The notes below the pieces were generated by a model. That model saw only the letters and a list, made by a program, of their open reading frames with translations. It did not search any database and was not told the DNA's origin. A stretch of 64,000 nt of DNA, from positions 881,238-945,237 of the forward strand of contig NZ_JAPVBQ010000001.1 of assembly GCF_026968045.1 (NCBI RefSeq), in the 5' to 3' direction. Of the stretch, positions 46,067-54,659 are shown piece after piece. Positions within the stretch are counted from its first letter, which is position 1. The number at the start of each line of letters is the position of its first letter. This DNA is from Modestobacter sp. VKM Ac-2977. GTDB lineage: Bacteria > Actinomycetota > Actinomycetes > Mycobacteriales > Geodermatophilaceae. Both the position numbers and the translations under genes were made by a program.

Positions 46067-47491
46067 GTGACCACTGCGGAGCAGACGTACGACGTCATCG
46101 TCCTGGGTGCCGGATCGACGGGGGAGAACGTCGCCGACATCGCCACCCGCGGCGGGCTGAGCACCGTGCTGGTGGAGAGCGAGCTGGTCGGCGGCGAGTG
46201 CTCCTACTGGGCCTGCATGCCCAGCAAGGCGCTGTTGCGCGGCAGCGAGGCGCTCGCCCAGGCTCGCGCCGTGTCCGGCGCCGCCGCCGCGGTCACCGGT
46301 GAGCAGGACGTCGCCGCGACCCTCGCCCGCCGGGACGGCTTCACCAGCCACTGGGACGACGCCGGCCAGGCGCAGTGGGTCGAGGACGCCGGGATCACCC
46401 TGGTGCGCGGGCACGGGCGGCTGGCGGGGGAGAAGCGGGTCGTCGTGGCCCAGGACGACGGCACGGAGCTGGTGCTCACCGCCCGGCACGCCGTCGCCGT
46501 CTGCACCGGGTCCCGCGGCGCCGTCCCGCCGGTCGAGGGCCTCGCCGACGTGCAGCCGTGGACCCCGCGGGAGGCGACCAGCGCCAAGGAGGCGCCGGGC
46601 CGGCTGCTGGTGCTCGGCGGCGGCTACGTCGGCAGCGAGATGGCCACCGCCTGGCAGCAGCTGGGCTCCGCGGTGACCCTGCTGCAGCGCGGGGGCCGGC
46701 TGCTGCCGGCCCTGGAGCCGGCCGCCGGCGAGGCGGTCGAGGCGTCGCTGCGGGCGATGGGCGTCGACGTCCGGCTGGGCAGCGAGGTGCGCTCGGCCCG
46801 GCGGGAGGACGGCGGTGACGTGGTGCTCACGACCGCCGACGGCGAGTTCCGCGGCGACGAGGTGCTGGTGGCCACCGGCCGCGCCGCCAACACCGACGAG
46901 ATCGGGCTGGACACGGTCGGCCTGGAGCCGGGCGGGTACCTGGACGTCGACGAGTCGCTGCAGGTGCCCGGCGTCCCGTGGCTCTACGGCGTCGGCGACG
47001 TCAACGGCCGCCAGCAGCTGACCCACATGGGCAAGTACCAGGCGCGCCAGGCCGGCGCCGCGATCGTCGCCCGGGCGCGCGGCGAGCAGGTCGACCTGGC
47101 CGACTGGTCGCCGTTCGTCGCCACCGCGGACCGCCGGGCGACGCCGAGCGTGGTGTTCACCGACCCGCAGGTGGCGGCGGTCGGGATGACCGCCGCCCAG
47201 GCCGCCGACGCCGGCCTCCCGCACCGGGTCCTGGAGTACCCGATCGGCAGCATCGCCGGCGCCGCGCTCTTCGCCGACGGCTACGCCGGGACGGCGATCG
47301 CCGTGGTGGACACCGAGCGCGAGGTGCTGCTCGGCGTCACGTTCGTCGGCTCCGGGGTGGCCGAGCTGCTGCACTCGGCGACGATCGCGGTGGTCGGCGA
47401 GGTGCCGATCAGCCGCCTCTGGCACGCCGTCCCGTCCTACCCGACGATCAGCGAGATCTGGCTGCGCCTGCTCGAGACCCACCGGGGCTGA
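46067..47491 (+). CDS. FAD-dependent pyridine nucleotide-disulfide oxidoreductase
   Basis: 474 aa. FAD-binding motif VIVLGAGSTGENVA, redox disulfide Cys45-X4-Cys50 (GGECSYWACMPSK), NAD(P)-binding LVLGGGYVGSEMA and FAD motif LYGVGDVNG are all present. The C-terminus reads SYPTISEIW where dihydrolipoamide dehydrogenases have the catalytic His of HPTLSE, so it is more like quinone-reducing LpdA/mercuric reductase relatives than an E3 subunit. It is followed three bases later by a NAD kinase gene. Confidence 0.9.
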   Translation: MTTAEQTYDVIVLGAGSTGENVADIATRGGLSTVLVESELVGGECSYWACMPSKALLRGSEALAQARAVSGAAAAVTGEQDVAATLARRDGFTSHWDDAGQAQWVEDAGITLVRGHGRLAGEKRVVVAQDDGTELVLTARHAVAVCTGSRGAVPPVEGLADVQPWTPREATSAKEAPGRLLVLGGGYVGSEMATAWQQLGSAVTLLQRGGRLLPALEPAAGEAVEASLRAMGVDVRLGSEVRSARREDGGDVVLTTADGEFRGDEVLVATGRAANTDEIGLDTVGLEPGGYLDVDESLQVPGVPWLYGVGDVNGRQQLTHMGKYQARQAGAAIVARARGEQVDLADWSPFVATADRRATPSVVFTDPQVAAVGMTAAQAADAGLPHRVLEYPIGSIAGAALFADGYAGTAIAVVDTEREVLLGVTFVGSGVAELLHSATIAVVGEVPISRLWHAVPSYPTISEIWLRLLETHRG

Positions 47492-47494
47492 CGG

Positions 47495-48481
47495 GTGCAC
47501 GACGGCAGCCGGATCGGCCTCGTGCTGCACCCGTACCGCGACTGCGTGGGCGCGGTGGCCCAGGTGCTGGCCTGGACCACGACGCACGGGGTGGAGCTGG
47601 TCGCCGCGGCGGCGGACGTCGAGCGGCTGCACCTGCGCGGCGTGACGCCGGTGGACGTCGCCGAGCTGGCCAGCAGCTGCGACGGGATCATCGCCCTGGG
47701 CGGTGACGGCACGCTGCTCGGCGCGATGCGGATGGTGGTCGCCGACCCCGTCCCGGTGCTGGGCGTCAACTTCGGCCGGCTGGGCTTCCTCACCGAGGTC
47801 GAGGGCCAGGAGCTGGACGGGGCGCTCACCGCGCTGGCCGAGGGCCGCTCGACGCTGGAGTCGCGCAGCTGCCTGGTGGTGCGGGGGCCGGGCTGGGAGA
47901 CCGTCGCGTTCAACGACGTCGTCCTGGCCCGGGTGCCGGGGGAGGGCATGGTCGACGCGACCCTGTCGGTGGCCGGCCGCCGCTACGGCCACTACCGCAG
48001 CGACGCGCTGATCATCGCCACCCCGATGGGGTCGACGGCCTACAACTTCGCCGCCGGCGGTCCGGTGATGTCCCCCGGGGCCGCGGGCGTGCTCGTCACC
48101 CCGTCGGCGCCGCTGAACGGCATCGACCGCACCGTGGTGCTGGGACTGCACGAGCCGCTGCACCTGGCGCTGCCGGAGACCGCCGGCCGCCCGGCCGTGG
48201 AGGTGGACGGCCTGGTGGTCGGTCGCCTCGGGCCGGGGGACGAGCTGCACGTCGAGGCCCGCGCGGACGCCGGGCTGCTGGTGCGGCTGGACGACTGGCT
48301 GGCCGCCGACCGCAGCCGGGTCAAGCTCTCGCTGCTGGACCTGCCGCTGCTGCCGGAGGAGCTGGTGGAGCTGGTGCCCGAGGAGCTGCGCCGCCGGACA
48401 CCGGGCGGGGTGCCGGCCCCGGGCACCGGCCCGGTGCGGGCTCCGCAGGGCGCCAGCGGGCCCGGCGACGAGGTCGGCTGA
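47495..48481 (+). CDS. NAD kinase family protein
   Basis: 328 aa. The NAD kinase signature IIALGGDGTLLGAMR (about 65-79), FGRLGFLTEV, HYRSDALIIATPMGSTAYNFAAGGP and a beta-sandwich C-terminal domain are present. The enzyme phosphorylates NAD to NADP. The first 60 residues and the ~35-residue Pro/Gly-rich tail are less typical, so this may be a paralogue to the main nadK of the genome. Only three bases separate it from the oxidoreductase gene, implying co-expression in NADP(H) metabolism. Confidence 0.88.
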   Translation: MHDGSRIGLVLHPYRDCVGAVAQVLAWTTTHGVELVAAAADVERLHLRGVTPVDVAELASSCDGIIALGGDGTLLGAMRMVVADPVPVLGVNFGRLGFLTEVEGQELDGALTALAEGRSTLESRSCLVVRGPGWETVAFNDVVLARVPGEGMVDATLSVAGRRYGHYRSDALIIATPMGSTAYNFAAGGPVMSPGAAGVLVTPSAPLNGIDRTVVLGLHEPLHLALPETAGRPAVEVDGLVVGRLGPGDELHVEARADAGLLVRLDDWLAADRSRVKLSLLDLPLLPEELVELVPEELRRRTPGGVPAPGTGPVRAPQGASGPGDEVG

Positions 48482-48568
48482 GCCTGGCGACCTCAGGGCA
48501 ACGGGGCAGCCGGGGCCGGCCGGACCCGGTCACCCTGGCGCCCGGAGCCGCGTGGTGCAGTAGGGGAC

Positions 48569-49399
48569 GTGCAACCGGGCAGTGATCGTCGGACGTGGCA
48601 GCGGTACATCGCGCTGGGGGACTCCTTCACTGAGGGCCTCAGCGACCCCGAGCCCGGGACGCCGGACTCCTTCCGGGGCTGGGCCGACCGGCTCGCCGAG
48701 CACCTGGCCGCGGCCTCGCCGTCGGGCACCGTGGAGTACGCGAACCTCGCCGTCCGCGGCCGGTTGCTGGCGCAGGTGCTGACCGAGCAGGTGCCGGTCG
48801 CGCTCGCCTCCCGACCCGACCTGGTGAGCCTGGTCGCCGGTGGCAACGACCTGCTGCGCCCGGGCGCCGACCCCGACCGGCTGGCCGCGGACCTGGAGTC
48901 CGCCGTCGTCTCCCTCCGCACGGCCGGGGCCGACGTGCTGCTGGCCACCGGCGTGGACCCACGGCAGACGCCGATCATCCGCCGCACCCGGGGCCGGGTC
49001 GCGGTCTTCAACGCCCACCTGTGGTCGATCGCCGCCCGGCAGGGCGCCGTCGTGCTGGACCAGTGGGGCGCCTCCTGGGTCCAGGACGCCCGGATGTGGG
49101 ACCCGGGCGACCGGATCCACCTGACGGCGGAGGGGCACCGACGGACGGCGCTGGCCGCCGCGGCCGCGCTGGGCGTCCCGGTGGCCGGTGACGACACGGA
49201 CTGGCGCACGCCGCTGGACCCGGCGCCGCCGCTGCCGGTGCGGGAGGTGGTCGGCCAGGAACTCGCCTGGGTGCGCGGCTTCGTCCTGCCCTGGATCGGC
49301 CGCCGGTTGCGCGGTGAGTCCTCGGGCGACGGGCGGGCGGCCAAGCGACCCGACGCGCTCCCGTTGCGCGTCGGCGTCGTCCCCGTGCCGGACTCCTGA
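48569..49399 (+). CDS. SGNH/GDSL hydrolase
   Basis: 276 aa. Block I IALGDSFTEG holds the nucleophile Ser, VAGGNDLLRPG the oxyanion Gly/Asn, and DRIHLTAEGHRR the Asp-His pair. The family hydrolyses esters of lipids or sugars. No signal peptide is seen, so it is probably cytoplasmic or non-classically exported. It ends at an inverted repeat whose arms carry both stop codons of the convergent pair. Confidence 0.9.
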   Translation: MQPGSDRRTWQRYIALGDSFTEGLSDPEPGTPDSFRGWADRLAEHLAAASPSGTVEYANLAVRGRLLAQVLTEQVPVALASRPDLVSLVAGGNDLLRPGADPDRLAADLESAVVSLRTAGADVLLATGVDPRQTPIIRRTRGRVAVFNAHLWSIAARQGAVVLDQWGASWVQDARMWDPGDRIHLTAEGHRRTALAAAAALGVPVAGDDTDWRTPLDPAPPLPVREVVGQELAWVRGFVLPWIGRRLRGESSGDGRAAKRPDALPLRVGVVPVPDS

Positions 49400-49457
49400 C
49401 CCGGGGAACGGGCTCTTGACCCGGGGGACGGGCTCGCTGATCCGTTCCCCGGGTCAG
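49396..49457. terminator. 16-bp perfect inverted repeat containing two stop codons
   Basis: Arms CTGACCCGGGGAACGG (49396-49411) and its exact complement (49442-49457) are 30 bases apart. The TGA of the SGNH hydrolase lies in the left arm and the stop of the GGDEF-EAL gene in the right arm. The loop carries a further partial copy, TTGACCCGGGGGACGGGCT, as a direct repeat. Confidence 0.75.
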
Positions 49458-51790
49458 CTGCGGCCGACCTCCGGCAGGTCGCCGGTGTCCAGGCCCAGCC
49501 GCTGCTGGAAGGACTCCAGCCACGGGCGCAGCCCGGAGAGGTCGGTCGGGTCGGCGGTCAGCGCCCGCAGGTCGCCCAGCTCCGCGGGCTCCCGCGGTCC
49601 GGGGACGCCCGGGGCATCGGGGGCACCGTTGGCGGCCAGCAGCGCACGCAGTTCCAGGAACGCGCTGGAGGGCCGGAAGACGCCCGGATCGAAGGAGTCG
49701 CCCTGCGGTGACCCCGCCTCGGGGACGTCGTCGTGCTCCGGTGCGTCGGCCGACGGCGTGGACGGGTGCTCCGACGCGGTCCCCGGGAGCTCGAAGGAGT
49801 CGAGCTGGGGGACGGCGGCGCTGCCCACGGCCGGGCCGGGCCCGTCGAGGTCCTGCTCGGCCAGCGCGGCGCCCAGGTCGAACCCGGGCCCGGGCTCGTC
49901 GTCGTCGTCCGATCCGGACCACTCCGGCTCGGGCTCGACGGCGGAGCTGTCGCCGGCTGCTGGGGTCGGGTCGGGCGTCGGGTGCACCGGCGGGTCGTCG
50001 AGGTCACCGAGCCGCGGGGGCGCCGGGTACTCGTCGAGCTGGCGGGCCGGCAGCGGGGCGGGTCGGCCGAAGGCGTAGCCCTGGGCCATCGCGCAGCCGT
50101 GCTCGCGCAGCCAGCGGGCCTGCTCGCCGTCCTCGATTCCCTCGGCGATCACCTGCAGGCCCATGCCCTGACCGAGCTGGAGCAGGCCCTGTACCAGGGC
50201 CGCGGTGGCCGGCTGGGCGACGATGTCGGCGACGAAGGAACGGTCGATCTTGAGAGTGTGGATGGGCAGCCGGTGCAGCGCGGTGATCGCGGAGTAGCCG
50301 GTGCCGAAGTCGTCCAGCGCCAGGGTCACGCCCGTCTCGGTCACCGTGTCGACGGCGTGCAGCGTGGCGTCCGCGGCGAACAGCGCGGTCGACTCGGTGA
50401 TCTCCAGCTCCAGCCGCTCCGGCGCCAGCCCGGACTCGGCCAGGGCGTCGGCGACGAGTTCGCTGAAGCCCGGCTCAGCCAGGTGCCGGGCGGAGATGTT
50501 CACGTGCACCCGGAGTGCAGGGTCCCAGCCGGCGGCGTCCCAGCAGGCCTGGTGCAGCACCCAGGCGCCCAGCCGGGAGGTGAGCCGGTTGTCCTCGGCG
50601 GCGGACAGGAACGCGCCGGGGGGCAGCAGCCCGCGGGTCGGGTGCTGCCAGCGGATGAGCGCCTCGTAGCCGAGCAGGTGCTCGTCGGAGAGCGCGACGA
50701 TCGGTTGGTAGAACAGCCGCAGCTCGCCGGCCTCCAGCGCGTGCCGCAGGTCGGTCTCCAGCTGCAGCTGGTCGACGTAGCCCTCGCCGAGCGCCTCGTC
50801 GTGCACCTCGATCCGGCCCCGGCCGCCGCTGGCCTTGGCCCGGGCGAGCGCGCTGTGTGCCTGCCGCAGCAGGGCCTCGGGGGCGAGGTCGGAGCCCAGT
50901 GTCATGCCGACGCTGGCCGACAGGGTCACCTCGCGGTCGAGCACGTGGAAGGGTTCGTCGAGCACGCCGAGCAGGCGGTCGGCCAGGGTGTGCAGCCCCT
51001 CGACGTCCTCGACGTCCTCGGCGAGGACGAGGAACTCGTCGGCCCCGAATCGGACGGCGGTGTCCTCCACCCGGGTGCTCCAGCGCAGCCGGTCGGCGAC
51101 CTGGCAGAGCAGCTGGTCGCCGCCCTCGTGGCCCAGGGAGTCGTTCACGGCGGTGAAGCGGTCCAGGTCCAGGTGCAGCAGCCCGACCAGGGTGCCGCGC
51201 CGGCCGGATGCGGCCAGGGCGCGCTGCAGCCGCTCGGTGAGGGCCCGCCGGTTGGGCAGCCCGGTCAGCGGGTCGGTGAAGGTGCGGCGGACCAGGTCGT
51301 CCTCGACCCGGCGGCGGTCGGTCACGTCGACCAGGGTGAGCAGCACGAACTGCGGCTCGCCGTTGCTGTGGTGGACGAGCTCCTGGGTCTGCAGCGCCCA
51401 GATGCTGCTGCCGTCCGCGCGGCGCAACCGGCGCTCGCCGACGACCTGCAGCTGGGGGTCCAGCAGCGGGGTGCCGGGCAGGTGCTCGGCCGCGCGGTCC
51501 TCCAGGGGGACGTCGTCGGGGTGGGTGAGCAGGTCCAGGTGCCGGCCGACGAGCTCGCCGGAGGTCCGGCCGGTCAGCTCGCACATCGCCGGGTTGACGA
51601 CGAGCAGCCGGCCGTCCGGGTCGACGACGGCCTTGGCGACGGGCGCGGACAGGAAGAGGGCACGGAAGAGCTGGCCGCGGTCGGCCAGCAGCACGTCGGC
51701 CGCGCTCAGTCGTCGCCCGGCAGCGCCGGCGGGCACGGGGGTGCCTGGCGACTCGGGGGCGGGGATGGTCACCCGGACAGCCTGGACCAT
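49454..51790 (-). CDS. PAS-GGDEF-EAL cyclic di-GMP protein
   Basis: 778 aa. PAS sensor (about 40-155), GGDEF domain (about 165-325) with the signature changed to GADEF (RFGADEFLVL), and EAL domain (about 340-590) with intact YEALIRW, NISARHL, EITES and DDFGTGYS. It probably works mainly as a c-di-GMP phosphodiesterase, with the GGDEF half weakly active or regulatory. A ~180-residue acidic Asp/Pro/Ser-rich tail follows. No membrane helices. The tail is unusual in length and composition. Confidence 0.92.
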   Translation of the reverse strand: MVQAVRVTIPAPESPGTPVPAGAAGRRLSAADVLLADRGQLFRALFLSAPVAKAVVDPDGRLLVVNPAMCELTGRTSGELVGRHLDLLTHPDDVPLEDRAAEHLPGTPLLDPQLQVVGERRLRRADGSSIWALQTQELVHHSNGEPQFVLLTLVDVTDRRRVEDDLVRRTFTDPLTGLPNRRALTERLQRALAASGRRGTLVGLLHLDLDRFTAVNDSLGHEGGDQLLCQVADRLRWSTRVEDTAVRFGADEFLVLAEDVEDVEGLHTLADRLLGVLDEPFHVLDREVTLSASVGMTLGSDLAPEALLRQAHSALARAKASGGRGRIEVHDEALGEGYVDQLQLETDLRHALEAGELRLFYQPIVALSDEHLLGYEALIRWQHPTRGLLPPGAFLSAAEDNRLTSRLGAWVLHQACWDAAGWDPALRVHVNISARHLAEPGFSELVADALAESGLAPERLELEITESTALFAADATLHAVDTVTETGVTLALDDFGTGYSAITALHRLPIHTLKIDRSFVADIVAQPATAALVQGLLQLGQGMGLQVIAEGIEDGEQARWLREHGCAMAQGYAFGRPAPLPARQLDEYPAPPRLGDLDDPPVHPTPDPTPAAGDSSAVEPEPEWSGSDDDDEPGPGFDLGAALAEQDLDGPGPAVGSAAVPQLDSFELPGTASEHPSTPSADAPEHDDVPEAGSPQGDSFDPGVFRPSSAFLELRALLAANGAPDAPGVPGPREPAELGDLRALTADPTDLSGLRPWLESFQQRLGLDTGDLPEVGRS

Positions 51791-51912
51791 GCCCCGCCCC
51801 CAGCCGCGGAACCTGCACGGGACGATTGTGTTCGTGCCGTCACTTTCCGTGACTGGTCGGCCTCAGTCGTCCCGCCGGCCCGCTGCGACACACCGACCCC
51901 GCCCGCGGCGTG

Positions 51913-52215
51913 TCACTCGGCGATGGTGACCTCCCGGGAGAAGGCGACGTAGCCGGCGAAGTCCTTGCCGACACGGTCGACCGCGGACGGCTTGAGGTCG
52001 GGGTAGCTCCAGGCGCCGTCCTTGCGGGTGCCCTCGGGGGTGACCACGTCGAAGTACTGGGCCGGGCCCTTCCACGGGCAGGTGTAGGCCGTCGGGCTCT
52101 CGGTGAGCGCGCCGGCCGTGACGGCCGACGGCGGGAAGTACCAGTTGCCCTCGATGCGGACGAGCTCGGACTCGGGTGCCTCGGCGATGACGGTGTCCTC
52201 GACGGTCGCGCGCAT
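51913..52215 (-). CDS. DUF427 domain protein
   Basis: 100 aa from ATG 52215, with GAGGAGC upstream. The DUF427 fold is recognisable from NWYFPPSAV, YTCPWKGPAQYFDV and AWSYPDLKPSA. Function is unknown; the family is common in actinobacteria and cyanobacteria. The upstream part of the frame belongs to intergenic sequence. Divergent from the luciferase-like gene. Confidence 0.88.
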   Translation of the reverse strand: MRATVEDTVIAEAPESELVRIEGNWYFPPSAVTAGALTESPTAYTCPWKGPAQYFDVVTPEGTRKDGAWSYPDLKPSAVDRVGKDFAGYVAFSREVTIAE

Positions 52216-52355
52216 GTGCCTGCTCCTCGGTTCGGTGTGGCTCTGGACACATCCGGCAACGCACGCACCGCGCCGGGTCATCCCGCTGCGGCTCGCGGGA
52301 ACACCGCCGGCCCCGCCGACGCTCGCCGCAGTGCAGACGACGAGAGGTGAGTGCA

Positions 52356-53399
52356 GTGGACAAGCGGATCGGTTTCCTGTCCTTCGGACACTGGCAGCCC
52401 ATCCCGGGCTCGCAGGTGCGGACCGGGCGGGACGCACTGGTGCAGAGCGTCGAGCTGGCGGTGGCCGCCGAGGAGCTGGGCCTCGACGGCGCCCACGTGC
52501 GGGTGCACCACTTCGCCCGGCAGCTCGCCTCGCCGTTCCCGCTGCTGACCGCCATGGGCATGCGCACCAGCCGGATCGAGCTGGGCACCGGCGTCATCGA
52601 CATGCGGTACGAGAACCCGCTCCACATGGCCGAGGAGGCCGCGGCCGCCGACCTGCTCATCGGTGAGCGACTGCAGCTGGGCATCAGCCGCGGCTCACCG
52701 GAGACGGCGCTGCGTGGTTCGGAGGCCTTCGGCTACGTGCCGCCGGAGGGCCGCAGCGACGCCGACCTGGCCCGGCAGAAGACGGCGCTGTTCCTCGCCG
52801 CCATCAGCGGCGAGACCGTCGTGGACGCCGATCCGCGGATGACCGGCGGGGCGTCCGCCCGGCTCGCCGTCCAGCCGCAGTCACCGGGCCTGCGGCAGCG
52901 GATCTGGTGGGGGTCGGGCACCCGGCAGACCGCGGTCTGGACCGCGCGGCAGGGGATGAACCTGATGAGCTCCACGCTGCTCTCGGAGGACACCGGGGAG
53001 CCCTTCGACCAACTGCAGGCCGAGCAGATCGCGCTGTACCGCGCGGCCTGGGCCGAGGCCGGCTGGGCGCACGAACCGCGGGTCTCGGTCAGCCGCAGCG
53101 TGCTGCCGATCACCAGCGACCTCGACCGGCAGTACTTCGGCTCGGGCCAGGGCGGCGACGACCAGGTCGGCATCCTGGACGGTGTGCGGGCCCGGTTCGG
53201 CAAGAGCTACGTCGGCGAGCCCGACCAGCTGGCCGAGGAGCTGGCCAAGGACGCCGCCGTCCGGGACGCCGACACCCTGCTGCTGACCGTGCCCAACATG
53301 CTGGGCGTGGAGTACAACGCGCACCTGCTGGAGACGGTGGCCAGGCACGTCGCCCCGGCGATCGGCTGGACCCCGTCGGCGGAGCGCGCCGCGGGCTGA
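52356..53399 (+). CDS. luciferase-like (LLM class) flavin-dependent oxidoreductase
   Basis: 347 aa from GTG 52356; AGAGGTGA, nearly a perfect Shine-Dalgarno sequence, ends five bases before it. The TIM-barrel bacterial luciferase fold is shown by LGLDGAHVRVHHF, IELGTGVIDMRYENPLHMAEE and LQLGISRGSPE. These enzymes use FMN or coenzyme F420; fbiC in the same window makes F420 possible. The substrate is unknown. Confidence 0.88.
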   Translation: MDKRIGFLSFGHWQPIPGSQVRTGRDALVQSVELAVAAEELGLDGAHVRVHHFARQLASPFPLLTAMGMRTSRIELGTGVIDMRYENPLHMAEEAAAADLLIGERLQLGISRGSPETALRGSEAFGYVPPEGRSDADLARQKTALFLAAISGETVVDADPRMTGGASARLAVQPQSPGLRQRIWWGSGTRQTAVWTARQGMNLMSSTLLSEDTGEPFDQLQAEQIALYRAAWAEAGWAHEPRVSVSRSVLPITSDLDRQYFGSGQGGDDQVGILDGVRARFGKSYVGEPDQLAEELAKDAAVRDADTLLLTVPNMLGVEYNAHLLETVARHVAPAIGWTPSAERAAG

Positions 53400-53409
53400 C
53401 GGCCGACGG

Positions 53410-54144
53410 TCAGTCGATCGTCATGGCCCCGGTGCTGGTCAGCTCCTCGGCGACGTCGAACAACTTGCGGTTGGTGTGGGACGACGCCCGCACCAGCAGC
53501 TCGAAGGCCTGTGCCGCGGTCAGCCGGTGACGCTCCATCAGGATGCCCTTGGCCTGGCCGATCAGGTCGCGGCTGTCCATGGCGCTGCGCAGGCTCGACT
53601 CCTGCCGCGCCGCGGACAGCGCGATGGCGGCGTGCGAGGCGAAGATCTGCCCCACGGTCTCCGATCCGGCGTCGAAGGAGTGCGGCTCCCGGGCGAAGAG
53701 GTTCAGGGCTCCGAGGTTGTCGCCCTCGGTGAACAGCTGGAAGCTCAACATGCTGCCGGCCCCGCGCCGGGCGGCCTCGGCGGCGAAGCGGGGCCAGCGG
53801 GACTCGCTGGCGAGATCGTCGACCCGGACGGTCTGCTCCTCGCGGAGGGCGTCCAGGCAGGGCCCCTCGTCGAACTCGGTCTGCAGGGCGTCGATCTGCT
53901 GCGCCTGCTCGCTGGTGGCGGCCTGCGGGTCGACGCGGCGGCGGACGACCAGGCTGACGCTGGCCATGTCCGTGCCCGGCACCGTGTCGACCGCGGCGGC
54001 GGTGATCGACGCCAGCGTGCGGTCCACGTCGCCGTGTTCCTCCTGCAGCGTGCGGGCGATCCGGCCCATCACGTCCCCCAGGTCGTCCTGCATCCGACTG
54101 GGGTGATCCGGCCCGGTCTCGGATGGGATCTGGGGTGTGGACAT
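53410..54144 (-). CDS. GAF-ANTAR regulator (third copy)
   Basis: 244 aa. GAF domain about 35-175 and ANTAR domain about 180-238 (MDSRDLIGQAKGILMERHR). It is more distant from the pair at 10.3-12.1 kb than those are from each other. It would bind RNA hairpins and prevent termination of unknown transcripts. It converges on the luciferase-like gene with 10 bp between the stops. Confidence 0.88.
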   Translation of the reverse strand: MSTPQIPSETGPDHPSRMQDDLGDVMGRIARTLQEEHGDVDRTLASITAAAVDTVPGTDMASVSLVVRRRVDPQAATSEQAQQIDALQTEFDEGPCLDALREEQTVRVDDLASESRWPRFAAEAARRGAGSMLSFQLFTEGDNLGALNLFAREPHSFDAGSETVGQIFASHAAIALSAARQESSLRSAMDSRDLIGQAKGILMERHRLTAAQAFELLVRASSHTNRKLFDVAEELTSTGAMTID

Positions 54145-54225
54145 GCGAGAAGCGTAGGCCGCCGGCAGGTGGGCCGAGCTGCCCCGTCCGCGTCACCTCG
54201 TCGCCGGCAGCGCGTCGGGGAGGCC

Positions 54226-54648
54226 TCACTCCTCGAGGGGTGACGCCTCACCGGTCAGCTCCTCGGGCACCGGCACGCCGGTGAGCTCGAGCAGCCGCCG
54301 CACGGTCTCCTCGACGAAGAGGTCCTCCGGCTCGTCGTCCTCGTCGTCCGGCGCCAGCAGCGCGGCCACGTCCCGGGGGTCGACCTCCTGTCCGGTCGCC
54401 AGCAGCGCCCACCGGGCGAGCCCGCGGGCCTCGGCGTCGTTGTCCACCGGTGCGCTCGCCGTCGGGTCCTCGAAGTAGACGCGCGGCTGGAAACCCAGGT
54501 GGCACCGGCCGTCGGCGTCCCCGGCCGGTCGGTAGTCGACGGTGGCGATGTCGCTGTCGTGGACGTCGATGACCAGGTACGGCTCGCGTCGGGCGTCCGG
54601 GGTGGCCCAGGCGCCGTCGCTGTAGGTGAACGTCCCGAAGAGCCCCAT
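54226..54648 (-). CDS. conserved hypothetical acidic protein
   Basis: 140 aa from ATG 54648 (MGLFGTFTYSDGAW). Very acidic, with a run APDDEDDEPEDLFVEETV near residue 100. No signal peptide or membrane helix. The upstream extension of the frame is antisense to the transporter gene and is rejected. I do not recognise the family. Confidence 0.6.
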   Translation of the reverse strand: MGLFGTFTYSDGAWATPDARREPYLVIDVHDSDIATVDYRPAGDADGRCHLGFQPRVYFEDPTASAPVDNDAEARGLARWALLATGQEVDPRDVAALLAPDDEDDEPEDLFVEETVRRLLELTGVPVPEELTGEASPLEE

Positions 54649-54659
54649 GGCGGGGCAGG

